DNA of 64,000 nt. Source: JAEUHO01 sp046350655. GTDB taxonomy: Bacteria; Planctomycetota; PLA2; JAEUHO01. Position 1 is the first letter of the stretch. Every line of letters starts with the position of its first letter. The notes under the pieces are model-generated. The model was not told the origin of the DNA and did no database searches. It saw nothing but the letters and a program-made list of their open reading frames with translations. The DNA lies in contig JAXMAB010000006.1 in the NCBI GenBank assembly GCA_046350655.1, positions 372,001 through 436,000 of the forward strand, read 5' to 3'. Of the stretch, positions 8,607 to 17,263 are shown piece after piece. The position numbers and the translations under genes were made by a program.

Positions 8607-8619
8607 CCCTTTGTTCCAA
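8587..8619. repeat. family-1 hairpin repeat, single copy between convergent genes
   Basis: Perfect inverted repeat with arms TTGGAACAAAGGG and CCCTTTGTTCCAA around GTCGTAG. The TAG of the loop is the stop codon of the GT9 gene. The minus-strand lipoprotein gene ends 21 bases further on. The hairpin has no T-tract, so it is not a classical intrinsic terminator, but its place at two gene ends suggests a 3'-end function. Confidence 0.9.
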
Positions 8620-8639
8620 CTTCCGGGGGAGGGGCCCGG

Positions 8640-9149
8640 TCAGCGGGCCTTGAGGGCGGCGTCGATGCGCTCGACGTACGGCCGGACCGCGTCCATGTCC
8701 CGACGGAGGGTCTCGTCCGGCGCCGGCTGACCCGCGGCGAGCAGCTGTTGGGCGGCCACGATGCGGGCCGTCAGCGTCGCGTACTCGCGGTAGCTCGCCT
8801 GACGGTCCTCGAGCACCTTGTGGACGGCCGCCGGGTCGCTGCGGACGTCCCGCAGGCGCGGCGCCAGCTCGAGGAAGCGCTCGACGTCGGCCGCGGTCAT
8901 CGGCCGCGTGCGCATCGCGTCGGCCCGCAACCGCTTGCCGAGGCGATCGATCTGGGCCGGGGACATGTCGCGCAGGCGAGCGTCGAGTTCGGCGCCGGCG
9001 TCGAGCGGCGTGCGCCCGGGCGCCGCGGCGGCCTCGGTCGACGTCGACGTGGTGGGGGGCTGCGACGCGTCCCGGACCGGAGCCGTGGACTCACCCCCGC
9101 ACGCCGCCAGGACTCCCATCACCGCCACGGCCCATCCCGCGTTGCGCAT
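8640..9149 (-). CDS. small lipoprotein, unknown function
   Basis: 169 aa. Start chosen at 9149 because a strong ribosome site (GGAGAGGTGAC) directly precedes this ATG and the protein then opens with a lipoprotein signal, MRNAGWAVAVMGVLAACGGES, lipobox LAAC. The mature part is mostly charged helix, with KVLEDRQASYREYATL and a C-terminal DAVRPYVERIDAAL. The last segment matches the C-terminus of the next lipoprotein upstream (VVRPYADRLDAML), so the two are paralogues. The transcript would cross a block of four family-1 hairpins between them. No function recognised; probably outer-membrane or periplasmic. Confidence 0.7.
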   Translation of the reverse strand: MRNAGWAVAVMGVLAACGGESTAPVRDASQPPTTSTSTEAAAAPGRTPLDAGAELDARLRDMSPAQIDRLGKRLRADAMRTRPMTAADVERFLELAPRLRDVRSDPAAVHKVLEDRQASYREYATLTARIVAAQQLLAAGQPAPDETLRRDMDAVRPYVERIDAALKAR

Positions 9150-9231
9150 GTCACCTCTCCCGCGCGGGCTCCGCACCCACGCCCGCCATCCCCTCCACTC
9201 TACCAACGGCCCCGCTCCTCGCGACCGAGCC

Positions 9232-9418
9232 GACACCGAAACAACGGGGTCGTAGCCCTTCGTTTCGCCGTCGGCGGAACAAAGGGGTCGTAGCCGTTTG
9301 TTCCACCTGGAACAGCGGGGTCGTAGCCCTTTGTTCCAACTTCCGGGGGGACCGGGAGGCCCGGTGCGTCGCGGATCGACAGCGAAACAACGGGGTCGTA
9401 GCCCTTCGTTTCGCTGTC
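9232..9418. repeat. cluster of four family-1 hairpin repeats
   Basis: Four copies, all reading GGGGTCGTAGCC on the plus strand: 9232-9272 (long form, flanks GACACCGAAAC and GTTTCGCCGTC), 9276-9304 and 9309-9337 (short form, GGAAC...GTTCC) and 9378-9418 (long form, GACAGCGAAAC...GTTTCGCTGTC). The last copy begins 2 bases past the stop of the minus-strand lipoprotein at 9421. Copies differ at a few bases in the arms, so they are diverged, not recent identical duplications. Confidence 0.9.
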
Positions 9419-9420
9419 GC

Positions 9421-9906
9421 CTACTTCCGGTCCAGCATCGCGTCCAGCCGGTCGGCGTACGGACGCACGACCTCCGCGTCGGCCACGATCTGCGCGCCCG
9501 CGCTCTCCCGCCCGAACCGCACGTGCATCCATCCCTGCAGCACGCGGCTCGTCAGCACCGTCCACTCCAGCACGCTCACCCCGTACGCCGACACCACCCG
9601 CTGCACCTCCACCGGATCGTCGCCCAGCGCCCGCACCAACGGCTGCACCGTCAGGAACGTCAACACGTCCGACGACGTCAGCGTCCGGTCCGCCAGCGCC
9701 TTCGCCTTCGCCGCATCCTCGACGACGTTCCCCCCGAGCCGCGCGACCGCGTCGTCGACGTCGTCCTGCGCCGTCCGCCGCGGTGCCTCCGGCAGTCCCT
9801 CGAGCACGGGCCCACGCCCCGCCCCCGACGTCGGCCCCGTCGCCCGCGGCTCCTCGCCGCACCCGGCGAGCACGATCGCCAGCACCCCGCACGCGAGTCG
9901 CCTCAT
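9421..9906 (-). CDS. small lipoprotein, paralogue of the neighbouring lipoprotein
   Basis: 161 aa. Start at 9906, preceded by GGGAGGTCC, giving the lipoprotein leader MRRLACGVLAIVLAGCGEEP with lipobox LAGC. The mature protein contains VVSAYGVSVLEWTVLTSR and ends EVVRPYADRLDAMLDRK, which parallels the C-terminus of the 8640-9149 gene; spacing of the helices is also similar. Same orientation, 271 bases apart, separated by four hairpin repeats: a tandem gene duplication with repeats accumulated between. Function unknown. Confidence 0.7.
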   Translation of the reverse strand: MRRLACGVLAIVLAGCGEEPRATGPTSGAGRGPVLEGLPEAPRRTAQDDVDDAVARLGGNVVEDAAKAKALADRTLTSSDVLTFLTVQPLVRALGDDPVEVQRVVSAYGVSVLEWTVLTSRVLQGWMHVRFGRESAGAQIVADAEVVRPYADRLDAMLDRK

Positions 9907-10008
9907 CCGGACCTCCCGCCCGCGCCGCCGCAGGCCGCCGCGCAGCCTACCGCGCCGACCCCGTCCCGCTCCCGTCGCTCGCCCTCCTCCCACGCCCCAC
10001 TCGCCCCC

Positions 10009-10025
10009 CGGGACCGCGAGGCCCG
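10009..10025. repeat. family-2 17-mer, exact copy
   Basis: CGGGACCGCGAGGCCCG in the spacer between the lipoprotein start and the hicA gene. The following bases CCGGCCAGCG match those after the copy at 10749. Confidence 0.9.
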
Positions 10026-10120
10026 CCGGCCAGCGCTGTCTCCGTGCGACCGCGTCTCGCGCCGGGCACACGGCCGCCATCCGCCGGTCTCCGGATCCGC
10101 GCGGGTTCGTCCGGACAGCG

Positions 10121-10342
10121 TCATAGGTCTTCCGGTGTCAACCCGGTCAGCCGTGCGATTCGGGCCAGCATGACTGGGCCGATCTCGACGCGGTCATGGA
10201 ATGCCCACGTGTAGTCCGCCCAGTTCGTTCGTCGAAGTGTCCGGTGCGACCCGCGTTCCCGCACGATCACCCATCCGATCCGAAGGAGGGCTGCGAGGAC
10301 TCGCGACGCTCGGGTCGAAGGCCAGCGAGGTGCGGCGCTCAC
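10121..10342 (-). CDS. hicA: HicA-type mRNA interferase toxin
   Basis: 73 aa, GTG start overlapping the hicB stop (GTGA). HicA toxins are small dsRNA-binding-fold ribonucleases that cut mRNA and are held inactive by HicB. The family core is visible: RVLAALLRIGWVIVRERGSH, with the catalytic histidine in GSHRTLRR, then the closing IARLTGLTPEDL helix. The strand between them, NWADYTWAFHDRVEIGP, corresponds to the VPVHxxxEI segment with the histidine kept. A longer open frame exists upstream, but it only shadows hicB. Toxin second in the pair, after its antitoxin. Confidence 0.82.
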   Translation of the reverse strand: MSAAPRWPSTRASRVLAALLRIGWVIVRERGSHRTLRRTNWADYTWAFHDRVEIGPVMLARIARLTGLTPEDL

Positions 10343-10599
10343 GGGGCGATCGACTCGAACAGCCGGGCGGCCACCTCGTCCGAGGTCGCCTCCCCGTGTT
10401 CGATGCGATCGGCGATCACATGCAGCGCCAGCGCGACCACGGCCCGCCGGGCTTCCCCTTGGTCGCGGCCGTATGCCAAGACCCCGGGGAGTTCCGGGAT
10501 CTCGGCGATCCATCGACCGTCGGCTTCCCGGTCGAATCGGAGCGAGTACGGTGATCGAGGCACGTCATCGAGGATACCCCGCGCATCCATGTGAGGCAT
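10339..10599 (-). CDS. hicB: HicB-type antitoxin
   Basis: 86 aa (or 83 aa from the ATG at 10590). HicB family partial RNase H fold: YSLRFDREADGRWIAEIPEL followed by PGVLAYGRDQGEARRAVVAL matches the core of DUF1902/HicB proteins, where PEL-PG is the most conserved spot. No clear C-terminal DNA-binding domain remains after VIADRIEHGEATSDEVAARL, so autoregulation may be weak or come from elsewhere. First gene of the toxin-antitoxin pair, overlapping hicA by four bases. Confidence 0.82.
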   Translation of the reverse strand: MPHMDARGILDDVPRSPYSLRFDREADGRWIAEIPELPGVLAYGRDQGEARRAVVALALHVIADRIEHGEATSDEVAARLFESIAP

Positions 10600-10925
10600 G
10601 GCGACTCCGAACGGCCGGTCGATGGGACGGCCCTCTGGTCGTCGCGCAACCGGGGGCGTCGGTTTCGGTCGTTCTCGGGCGGTGCCGGTTTCGGTCCGCG
10701 GTCGGCGGGCATGCCGGGACGAACCGCCCGCTCGTCCGAGCCTCCCCCCGGGACCGCGAGGCCCGCCGGCCAGCGGGCCTCGCGTTGGCGGAAGGGGGAT
10801 GCGGTCCCCGGCACTGCGGTCCCAGCGCCCAGTGGTCCCCGTCCTGGCGGTCCCTGGGGCCGGCGGGTGGGGGAGACCGGCCCGGGCCCCACCCCCGGCC
10901 TTCCCCCCGGGTAAGATCCCGGCCG
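10600..10925. other. intergenic region between hicB and the MoxR gene
   Basis: 326 bases with divergent genes on either side, so promoters for both are expected here, but I see no convincing -35/-10 pair. It contains a family-2 repeat at 10749-10784: the exact 17-mer followed by a shorter inverted copy CGGGCCTCGCG (10774-10784), able to form a stem of about 11 bp. Confidence 0.6.
10749..10784. repeat. family-2 GC repeat with inverted partner
   Basis: Exact 17-mer at 10749-10765, then a partial reverse copy CGGGCCTCGCG at 10774-10784. Confidence 0.88.
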
Positions 10926-12020
10926 ATGGCCTCCGCCGCCCCGACCCCCGCCGCCCAGCTTCGCGAGCGTCTGCCCGACGTCGGGCGGGCCGCGGCGCGG
11001 CTGCGCGAGGAGGTCTCGCGCCGGATCGTGGGTCTCGAGGAGACCGTCGAGCAGGTGCTCATCGCGATCTTCTCGGAGCACCACGCGTTGCTCGAGGGCG
11101 TGCCGGGCCTCGCCAAGACGATGCTGATCTCGTCGGTGGCGGGGCTGCTCGACTGCGAGTTCCGCCGGATCCAGTTCACGCCGGACCTGATGCCGTCGGA
11201 CGTGACGGGCACCGAGGTGCTGGCGCAGGACGCGGGCGGCACGCGCGAGTTCCGGTTCCTGCCGGGGCCGATCTTTGCCCACGTGATCCTCGCGGACGAG
11301 ATCAACCGGTCGCCGCCGAAGACGCAGGCCGCGTTGATGGAGGCGATGGAGGAGCGGCAGGTGACGAGCCTGGGCGTGCGGCGCCCGCTCGAGCGGCCGT
11401 TCTTCGTGCTGGCGACGCAGAACCCGATCGAGCAGCAGGGCACGTACCCGCTGCCGGTGGCGCAGCTCGACCGCTTCATGATGAAGGTGCGGCTCGGCTA
11501 TCCGACGAAGGACGACGAGGCCGCGATCGTGCGGCGGACGACGTCGATGCTCGAGCCGCCGCCGCTCGTGCCGGTGCTCACGCGCGCGGAGCTCCTCGGC
11601 TTCCAGACGGCGGTCGCGCACCTCGACGTGCCGCAGGACCTGCTGCGGTACGCGGTGGACCTCGCGCGCGCCTCGCGGCCGGCGTCGGAGCTGGCGCCGA
11701 AGACGGTGAAGGACTACGTGGCTTGGGGCGTGGGTCCGCGCGCCGCGCAGGCGTTGATCGCGGGCGCGAAGGCCCGGGCGCTCCTCCGCGGCCGCGTCGC
11801 GGCCGACTTCGACGACGTCCGCGCGCTGGTGCCGGCGGTCTTCCGGCACCGCCTGATCGCCTCCTACGCAGCCGAGGCCGACGGGGTCTCCCCCGACGAC
11901 ATCTCGAAGTCTCTCCTCGACACCGTGCCCTATCCCGGCAAGCGCCCTCCCTCCAACGACGACACGCGCCTCAAGCGCTTCTTCCGCTGGTTGGTCGCGG
12001 CCCCGCCGCCGACGGCGTAG
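10926..12020 (+). CDS. MoxR-family AAA+ ATPase
   Basis: 364 aa. MoxR ATPases act as chaperones that insert cofactors or assemble VWA-domain partners. The domain is complete: Walker A GVPGLAKT at 58-65, Walker B VILADEINR with D124-E125, sensor 1 in FFVLATQNPIEQQGTYPLP, arginine-rich QLDRFMMKV, and the C-terminal lid ending in VPAVFRHRLIASY. The ATG at 10926 gives the family's usual length; the open frame reaches far upstream but without homologous sequence. No ribosome site is obvious. Usual neighbours (a DUF58 protein, VWA proteins) are absent, so the partner here is unknown. Confidence 0.88.
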   Translation: MASAAPTPAAQLRERLPDVGRAAARLREEVSRRIVGLEETVEQVLIAIFSEHHALLEGVPGLAKTMLISSVAGLLDCEFRRIQFTPDLMPSDVTGTEVLAQDAGGTREFRFLPGPIFAHVILADEINRSPPKTQAALMEAMEERQVTSLGVRRPLERPFFVLATQNPIEQQGTYPLPVAQLDRFMMKVRLGYPTKDDEAAIVRRTTSMLEPPPLVPVLTRAELLGFQTAVAHLDVPQDLLRYAVDLARASRPASELAPKTVKDYVAWGVGPRAAQALIAGAKARALLRGRVAADFDDVRALVPAVFRHRLIASYAAEADGVSPDDISKSLLDTVPYPGKRPPSNDDTRLKRFFRWLVAAPPPTA

Positions 12021-12084
12021 GCACGCCGCCCGACAGCTCGCGCAGAAGCTGACGCCGTCACGCGATCCGCGCAGAAGGTGGGGG

Positions 12085-12312
12085 ATGGACACTCCCCCCT
12101 CCCGGGACGCAAGGCCCGGCCCGCCGCGGCCTTCCGCCGACGCCGACCACGCGTGGATCCTGGTCACCGGCGACCCCGTTTCGGGCTTCTGCTTCTACGG
12201 CCCATTCCCGGCACGTTCCGCCGCCGAGGACGCCCGCGACGAGCAGGCGATCAACCTCCGCCGCGAATCGTGGGTCGCGGAGTTGTGGAGCCCCGGGTAC
12301 GCAGGCGGCTAG
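12085..12312 (+). CDS. small hypothetical protein
   Basis: 75 aa, preceded by AAGGTGGGGG. The first 15 residues (DTPPSRDARPGPP) come from a family-2 variant repeat (CGGGACGCAAGGCCCGG, 12103-12119). The rest, HAWILVTGDPVSGFCFYGPF followed by a helix and ESWVAELWSP, reads like a genuine small alpha-beta domain rather than noise. It is convergent with the long helicase gene, their stop codons sharing bases 12310-12311. No family recognised. Confidence 0.5.
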   Translation: MDTPPSRDARPGPPRPSADADHAWILVTGDPVSGFCFYGPFPARSAAEDARDEQAINLRRESWVAELWSPGYAGG

Positions 12313-15300
12313 GCGGACCGAAGGACGCTGTAGCGGCGGAACAGGGCGGCGGGAAGCGGCACGTCCAGCGTCCACGTGATCGACATGGGTTTCTCCCCTT
12401 CGGCTCGGAGCATCCGAACCGGACCCAGGGCGCGATACGCGTCGTCCTTGGTTTCGCGAACGAAGAGCTGGAACGTCCATCCGTCGCGCCCACCGGCGAG
12501 GTAGCGCCGTCCTGCGGGGGTCGACGGGCCGGCGCTGTTCTGGCTCTGCCAATGGAAGAGCGTCGGGCTGATGGCGTAATCGTGATACGCGGTCCGGAGC
12601 GAGAATCCGCTCGACTTGTCGAGGGTGACGAACAGGAACTCGATCTTCTCGTCGTGGAACGCCAGCACGCCTCCCTGGGGCACTGCGCGCTCGCGCCCCG
12701 AGATGCGCCCGGACGCCATCATCAGCTCGCGCAGCGTGTAGTCGGCATGGAGGACGAGCGGCCATGAGGAAGGGACGCCCGGCAGGTGCGCCGCTTCCAA
12801 GTCCGACCGCTCGCTGAGCAGCTTGGCGAGTTCCGCAAGCTCCGCGCGAACCTCTGGTGTGCGTGCAAGGCGGGCGAGGAGTTCCTCGCCGGTGCAGGGA
12901 TCCTGGTGGCTGGGGAACAACTCCCCCGCAATCATGTCGAGCCGGCGTCGCGCAATCTCGGAGGTCGCAGCGTACGGGGTCACATCCTCGGCGGCGCCAC
13001 GGAGGGCCTCGAGCCACTGGGGGTCGTCGTGGTGCAGGATGCCCGGCAGACGCCTGCCGACATTCACTTCATCGTCCTGCGGAGTTCCACCGAGTAGTCC
13101 GGCCTTCCGGCGAAGCGCGGTCCATCCGCTCGCTTGACCCGCACGCTCCGGGTAGCAGTCCTCAAGGTCGAGGTGCTGGTCGTGGAGGAACGCCGTGAGT
13201 GTGGGGCGAGCCTTGCCCTGCAGTGACGCGTAGGCGCGCAACTCGCGCGCAAGGTCGTTCCATCGCCGATGGGTCGCGTGTCGAAGGGACTCGAGCACGC
13301 GCTCCCGACTGATGCGGTCCAATTGGATCGAGCAGCCGGGCGGCAGTTCGCTGAAGCCGTGCTCCACCTGCTCGACGAGCCGCCGCTTGGGCAGGCCCGT
13401 GAGCACACCGAGCAGGCGGTCGAACTTGAAGTCCTCCCGGAATCGTCCCACCAGGTCAATGACGAGGCACGAGTCCTTCTGGTCGGCTCGGCGCAACCCT
13501 CGACCCAATTGCTGCTGAAACACCACCGGAGACTGCGTCGGTCGGAGGAAGAGGATCGTGTCAACGGCGGGGATGTCGATGCCCTCGTTGTAGAGATCGC
13601 AGGTGAAGATCACATTCACCTCACGCCGGTCGAGCCGACCGGGCGCGCCTCTGCGTCGCGCATCCGGGGTGTCACCACTGACGACCTCGGACGGGATGTT
13701 CCGCTCGGAGAAGTAGTCGGCCATGAACCGCGCATGCTCAACGGTGACGCAGAACCCGAGGGCGCGCGCCCGCCGAGGATCAGCCACCTTGTCCATGAAC
13801 GCGTCGAAGGCGATCCCTGCCCGGGCGTGATTGCCGGTCAACAGACCGCTCAGGGCCGCCCGTTCCCCGGGTCGATCCCACGGCACTTCGGAGAGGTCGG
13901 TCTCGTCCGCGCACCCGTAGTACTCGAACGGGGCTAGCAACTCCTGATCGAGGGCTTGCCAGAGGCGGAGCTCCGCGGACGGCGTCCCATCGGGGCGAAG
14001 GTCGAAGTGCGAGAGGATGCTCTTGCCGTCCCCGCGTTCCGGCGTCGCGGTGAGGCCGAGCAGGACGCTCGGCTGGAGTCGCGGGATCAACTCCTCGTAG
14101 CTCGCCGAAGCCGCATGGTGGCACTCGTCGACGATGACCGTGTGCCAATGATCTGGCGCGAATCGACTGAGCACGTCCCGGGAGAGCAGGCTCTGCACGG
14201 TTGCGAAACAGTGATCGAAGCTGCTCGGCTCGACGCCTTCGGTAAACATCTGGCCAAAGCCGGGTTCTCGGAGGACATCGGCGAAGACCCGCCGTGCCTG
14301 CGTGAGGATCTCACGCCGATGGGCCACGAACAGGAGCCGAGGGCGTCCACCGATGGACTCGCACGAGCGCCGGTAGTCGAAGGCGGCAACGACGGTCTTT
14401 CCGGTGCCCGTGGCCGCGACCAGCAGATTCCGCATGCGACCGTGACGCCGCTCGGCAGCGAGTCGATCCAACAGCTCGATCTGGAAGGGACGGGGTTCGA
14501 TCCCCATCCAACTGATCGACCCTGCGGTCGGGGCGTCGGCGTTCGACCCGGCACGCCGCCCTCCCTCGAGCGCAAGGGCTCGGTCGAGCGCCTCGGCGTG
14601 GGCGGTGTTCCTCGGGTCGTAGGCTTGAAACTCGCTGTCGTTCCACAGCGTCTCGAAGTGTGCGGTCGCGCGATCGTAGAGCGCCGGATCACCCGATTGG
14701 GTGAACTTCACCGTCCACTCAAGGCCGCCGGTCAGGGCGGCTGCAGACAGGTTCGCGGAGCCGACGTACGCGGTACCGAACCCGCTCCGTCGGCGGAGGA
14801 TCCACGCCTTCGCGTGCAGTCGCGTGCGACTCCCGTCGAGGGAGATGCGGACGTTTACCCCGGGAAGGCCCGCAAGCCAGTCCACGGCACGTCGCTCCGT
14901 CGCGCCGCAGTACGTCGTCGTCAGCACTCGGACGGCGATCCTCGGGCGACCGCTCGCATCCACCGCGGTGACCGCTTTGAGCACATCCTCCAGTTTGCGC
15001 ACACCCTGCCACTTGATGAAGCTGACCAGGATGTCGACGCCGTCGACCGCAGCGAGTTCGGTCCGGAGTTCCGACAGCAGGGACGGAGACCCCTTGCCGG
15101 CGGCAAACAGGTAGCTGGCAAGCAACCCCGTCTCCGGCAGGCTCCCGGGCACGTTTTCGGCTCGATGGACCGCGGTCAGACGACGCACCGGCGTGGCTAC
15201 GAGGTCCGGGCCGGCGGTCGGCCGGGCGCACGCAGTGAGAAGCCGATTCGCAATCTCGACGCAGGCTTCTGGGGTGAGCCGTGCTCCCTCGGGTTCCAGC

Positions 15301-15479
15301 GTGTCGAGCGCCACCCGGCGGATCGTCTCCACCAGCCGATCGCGCAACTCATCGAGGCGATCCGCGCCCAACGCTTCGAGGCGAACCTCGCCCGCGTCCA
15401 GCTGCCGCAACTTGGCCTCAAGGGCGCTCGTGACGAGTTGGTCGTACAGGCCGTTGGGAAGATCCACGTCGCTGCGCAA
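12309..15479 (-). CDS. PLD-nuclease / DEAD-like helicase / DUF3427-type protein
   Basis: 1056 aa. Order: an N-terminal helical region; a phospholipase-D-like domain (about 145-260) with HAK at 222-224 and YVGSANLSAAAL; an SF2 helicase core with Walker A AATGTGKT (355-362), DECH box at 451-454, LTATPER, DLYNEGIDIPAVDTILF and motif VI QQLGRGLRR; then a long C-terminal region typical of DUF3427 helicases (RELMMASGRISG, FLFVTLDKSSGFS). These proteins are widespread, patchy and often found near defence genes; DNA processing of foreign DNA is inferred, not shown. The proposed start is a TTG at 15479; a GTG at 15467 is an alternative. Base composition differs from neighbours: 13561-13620 has 33 G+C of 60, against about 45 in most other lines. 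Confidence 0.82.
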   Translation of the reverse strand: MRSDVDLPNGLYDQLVTSALEAKLRQLDAGEVRLEALGADRLDELRDRLVETIRRVALDTLEPEGARLTPEACVEIANRLLTACARPTAGPDLVATPVRRLTAVHRAENVPGSLPETGLLASYLFAAGKGSPSLLSELRTELAAVDGVDILVSFIKWQGVRKLEDVLKAVTAVDASGRPRIAVRVLTTTYCGATERRAVDWLAGLPGVNVRISLDGSRTRLHAKAWILRRRSGFGTAYVGSANLSAAALTGGLEWTVKFTQSGDPALYDRATAHFETLWNDSEFQAYDPRNTAHAEALDRALALEGGRRAGSNADAPTAGSISWMGIEPRPFQIELLDRLAAERRHGRMRNLLVAATGTGKTVVAAFDYRRSCESIGGRPRLLFVAHRREILTQARRVFADVLREPGFGQMFTEGVEPSSFDHCFATVQSLLSRDVLSRFAPDHWHTVIVDECHHAASASYEELIPRLQPSVLLGLTATPERGDGKSILSHFDLRPDGTPSAELRLWQALDQELLAPFEYYGCADETDLSEVPWDRPGERAALSGLLTGNHARAGIAFDAFMDKVADPRRARALGFCVTVEHARFMADYFSERNIPSEVVSGDTPDARRRGAPGRLDRREVNVIFTCDLYNEGIDIPAVDTILFLRPTQSPVVFQQQLGRGLRRADQKDSCLVIDLVGRFREDFKFDRLLGVLTGLPKRRLVEQVEHGFSELPPGCSIQLDRISRERVLESLRHATHRRWNDLARELRAYASLQGKARPTLTAFLHDQHLDLEDCYPERAGQASGWTALRRKAGLLGGTPQDDEVNVGRRLPGILHHDDPQWLEALRGAAEDVTPYAATSEIARRRLDMIAGELFPSHQDPCTGEELLARLARTPEVRAELAELAKLLSERSDLEAAHLPGVPSSWPLVLHADYTLRELMMASGRISGRERAVPQGGVLAFHDEKIEFLFVTLDKSSGFSLRTAYHDYAISPTLFHWQSQNSAGPSTPAGRRYLAGGRDGWTFQLFVRETKDDAYRALGPVRMLRAEGEKPMSITWTLDVPLPAALFRRYSVLRSA

Positions 15480-15634
15480 GGTCTCACTACCCCCTGGGTC
15501 GGACGGCCAGGGTAGTGGCTCGACGGGGGGACCTCAAGGCGCAGTTGCATGACGCGACCCGTGCCGCCCACCGGGCCTTGGGTCCCGGGAGGGCGGTTGG
15601 CGCGGAGCGGAGCCGCCGGAGGGCGGCGCGGGCG

Positions 15635-17263
15635 TCAGGAAGCCGAGACCTCGGTCAGCGTCGCGTCCAGGATGCGGAGGAACTCGTCGAGTTCGCGCGT
15701 CAGGGTGTCGGCCAGGAAGAGGACGCGGAGGACGGACGTGTCGCCCGACCAGCCGCAGCCCAGGAGCTTCAGGCCGTGCTTCCAGCCCGCGGAGACGATC
15801 GCGTCGCGACGCTTGACCACGAGGCCGCGCATGAGGCCGAGGCCGCGATGGGAGACGAGGAGCGAGGGGTGCTTCGCCTGCAGACGGTCGAGGCCGGCCG
15901 CGAGGTAGGCGCCCTTGACGGCCTCGTTCTCGAAGTAGGAGAGGCCGCCGAAGGCCGGGTCCTTGTGGTGGAGGAGCGTGTCGAGGACCGTCCACGCGAA
16001 GTTCACGTCGAAGAGACGGCCCGCGCCCCACGTGTTGCTGTGCCAGCCCGTGTGGAGGTACTTCTCGAGATGGGCCGGCGCCATCGTGACGCCGATCACC
16101 ATGCTCTTCGCGGTGGCGATCACGTCGGGCCGGATGCCGAGGTGCTCCGTCGCGAGCAACGCGCCCGTGCGCGCGATCGCCTGCACCTCGTCGCAGACGA
16201 GCAGCGCGCCCGTCTCGTCGCAGAGCCGACGCAGGCCCGCGAAGAACTGCGGCTGGCCGGGCACGTACCCGCCCTCGCCCTGGAACGGCTCCGCCACGAT
16301 CGCCGCGAGCAGGTCCTTCGGGATGCGGCGCTCGTCCACCATCACGCGGCGCAGCTCGCCCGGCACCGCCAGCAGCTCCTCGATGCCGCGCAGGTCCACC
16401 AGCGCCCGCGCGGGCTCGTTCGCCGCGTTGTACGGGATGTGGTGCACGTTCGCCGTCTTCGGGTAGCCGAGCTGGTGCGCCTTCTTGCTGCGCGTCAGGT
16501 GCAGCGCGCCCAGCGTGCGCCCGTGGAACGACGTCTCGCACGCGATCACGTGGAACGGGTACGTCTCCCAGACCGGATGGTCCTTGAGGCCCGGGTCGCG
16601 GTCGAAGAACGGCACCGGCTTCACGCCCAGCGCGTCCTGCACGCGCTTGAACGTGGCCATCCCGAACCGCTCCACGAACCGCTTGTACGCCACCGCCCAC
16701 GACAGCTTCAGCGCGGCCTCGATGGCCTCCGCGCCGCTGCTCGAGAAGAACGCGCGCCAGCCCTCGGGCTGCGGCCACCGCGCCGACATCGCCTCGTTCC
16801 ACAGCGCCGCGAGGTCCTGCGGCGTCTTCACCGGCGAGCCCGGGCGCGCCACGAGGTAGTCGTCCGTCGCGATCTCGCGCCGCAGGATCACGTCGTGCTC
16901 GACCAGCGTCCGCACCATCGCCTGCAGCCGCGGGTGGTGCTCGTCGAGCACCTTCTGCGCGACGCCGAGGTACGCGTCGAAGTACGTCCCGTGCGGCGAC
17001 TTCACGAACGGGCCGTGCGTCGGCCAGCCCAGCTCGACGACCGGGCTCGACGGGTCGAGCGTCGTCGCGAACAGCCGCGCCTTCACCGCCTGCTTCGCCG
17101 CCGCGTCGAGCGGGCCCTCGAGCGGCGCCGCCGTCTCGACCTTCGCCGTCGCGCGGTTCAGCCGCTGCCCGCCGAGGACCACGTCGTCGAGCCGCGTTCT
17201 CCCGGCCTCGCCCGCGTGGTCGTAGGACGGGGACGTAGAGGCCGGGCGGGCGACGTCGAGCAT
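15635..17263 (-). CDS. class III (PLP-dependent) aminotransferase
   Basis: 542 aa, longer than the usual 400-460. Fold-type I class III transaminase: SSSGAEAIEAALKL (174-187) binds cofactor phosphate, FHGRT (247-251), EPFQGEGGY (325-333), the cofactor-ring aspartate in CDEVQAI (D358) and Schiff-base lysine K386 in TAKSMVIG. The family covers acetylornithine, 4-aminobutyrate and lysine aminotransferases. The substrate is not clear; the extra N-terminal 90 residues resemble the L-lysine/alkyl-aminotransferase subgroup more than ArgD. It stands alone, flanked by a helicase gene and repeat-rich DNA. Downstream 15480-15634 shows only a family-2-like GC stretch near 15575-15592. Confidence 0.82.
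   Translation of the reverse strand: MLDVARPASTSPSYDHAGEAGRTRLDDVVLGGQRLNRATAKVETAAPLEGPLDAAAKQAVKARLFATTLDPSSPVVELGWPTHGPFVKSPHGTYFDAYLGVAQKVLDEHHPRLQAMVRTLVEHDVILRREIATDDYLVARPGSPVKTPQDLAALWNEAMSARWPQPEGWRAFFSSSGAEAIEAALKLSWAVAYKRFVERFGMATFKRVQDALGVKPVPFFDRDPGLKDHPVWETYPFHVIACETSFHGRTLGALHLTRSKKAHQLGYPKTANVHHIPYNAANEPARALVDLRGIEELLAVPGELRRVMVDERRIPKDLLAAIVAEPFQGEGGYVPGQPQFFAGLRRLCDETGALLVCDEVQAIARTGALLATEHLGIRPDVIATAKSMVIGVTMAPAHLEKYLHTGWHSNTWGAGRLFDVNFAWTVLDTLLHHKDPAFGGLSYFENEAVKGAYLAAGLDRLQAKHPSLLVSHRGLGLMRGLVVKRRDAIVSAGWKHGLKLLGCGWSGDTSVLRVLFLADTLTRELDEFLRILDATLTEVSAS

Noticed and set aside
8587..8630. Classical intrinsic terminator
   Set aside because: The stem is strong, but no T-tract follows it on either strand; the position fits a 3'-end element without proving termination.
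12309..15479. A complete restriction-modification or known multi-gene defence system
   Set aside because: No methyltransferase or partner gene is adjacent; only the single helicase-PLD protein and a toxin-antitoxin pair are present.
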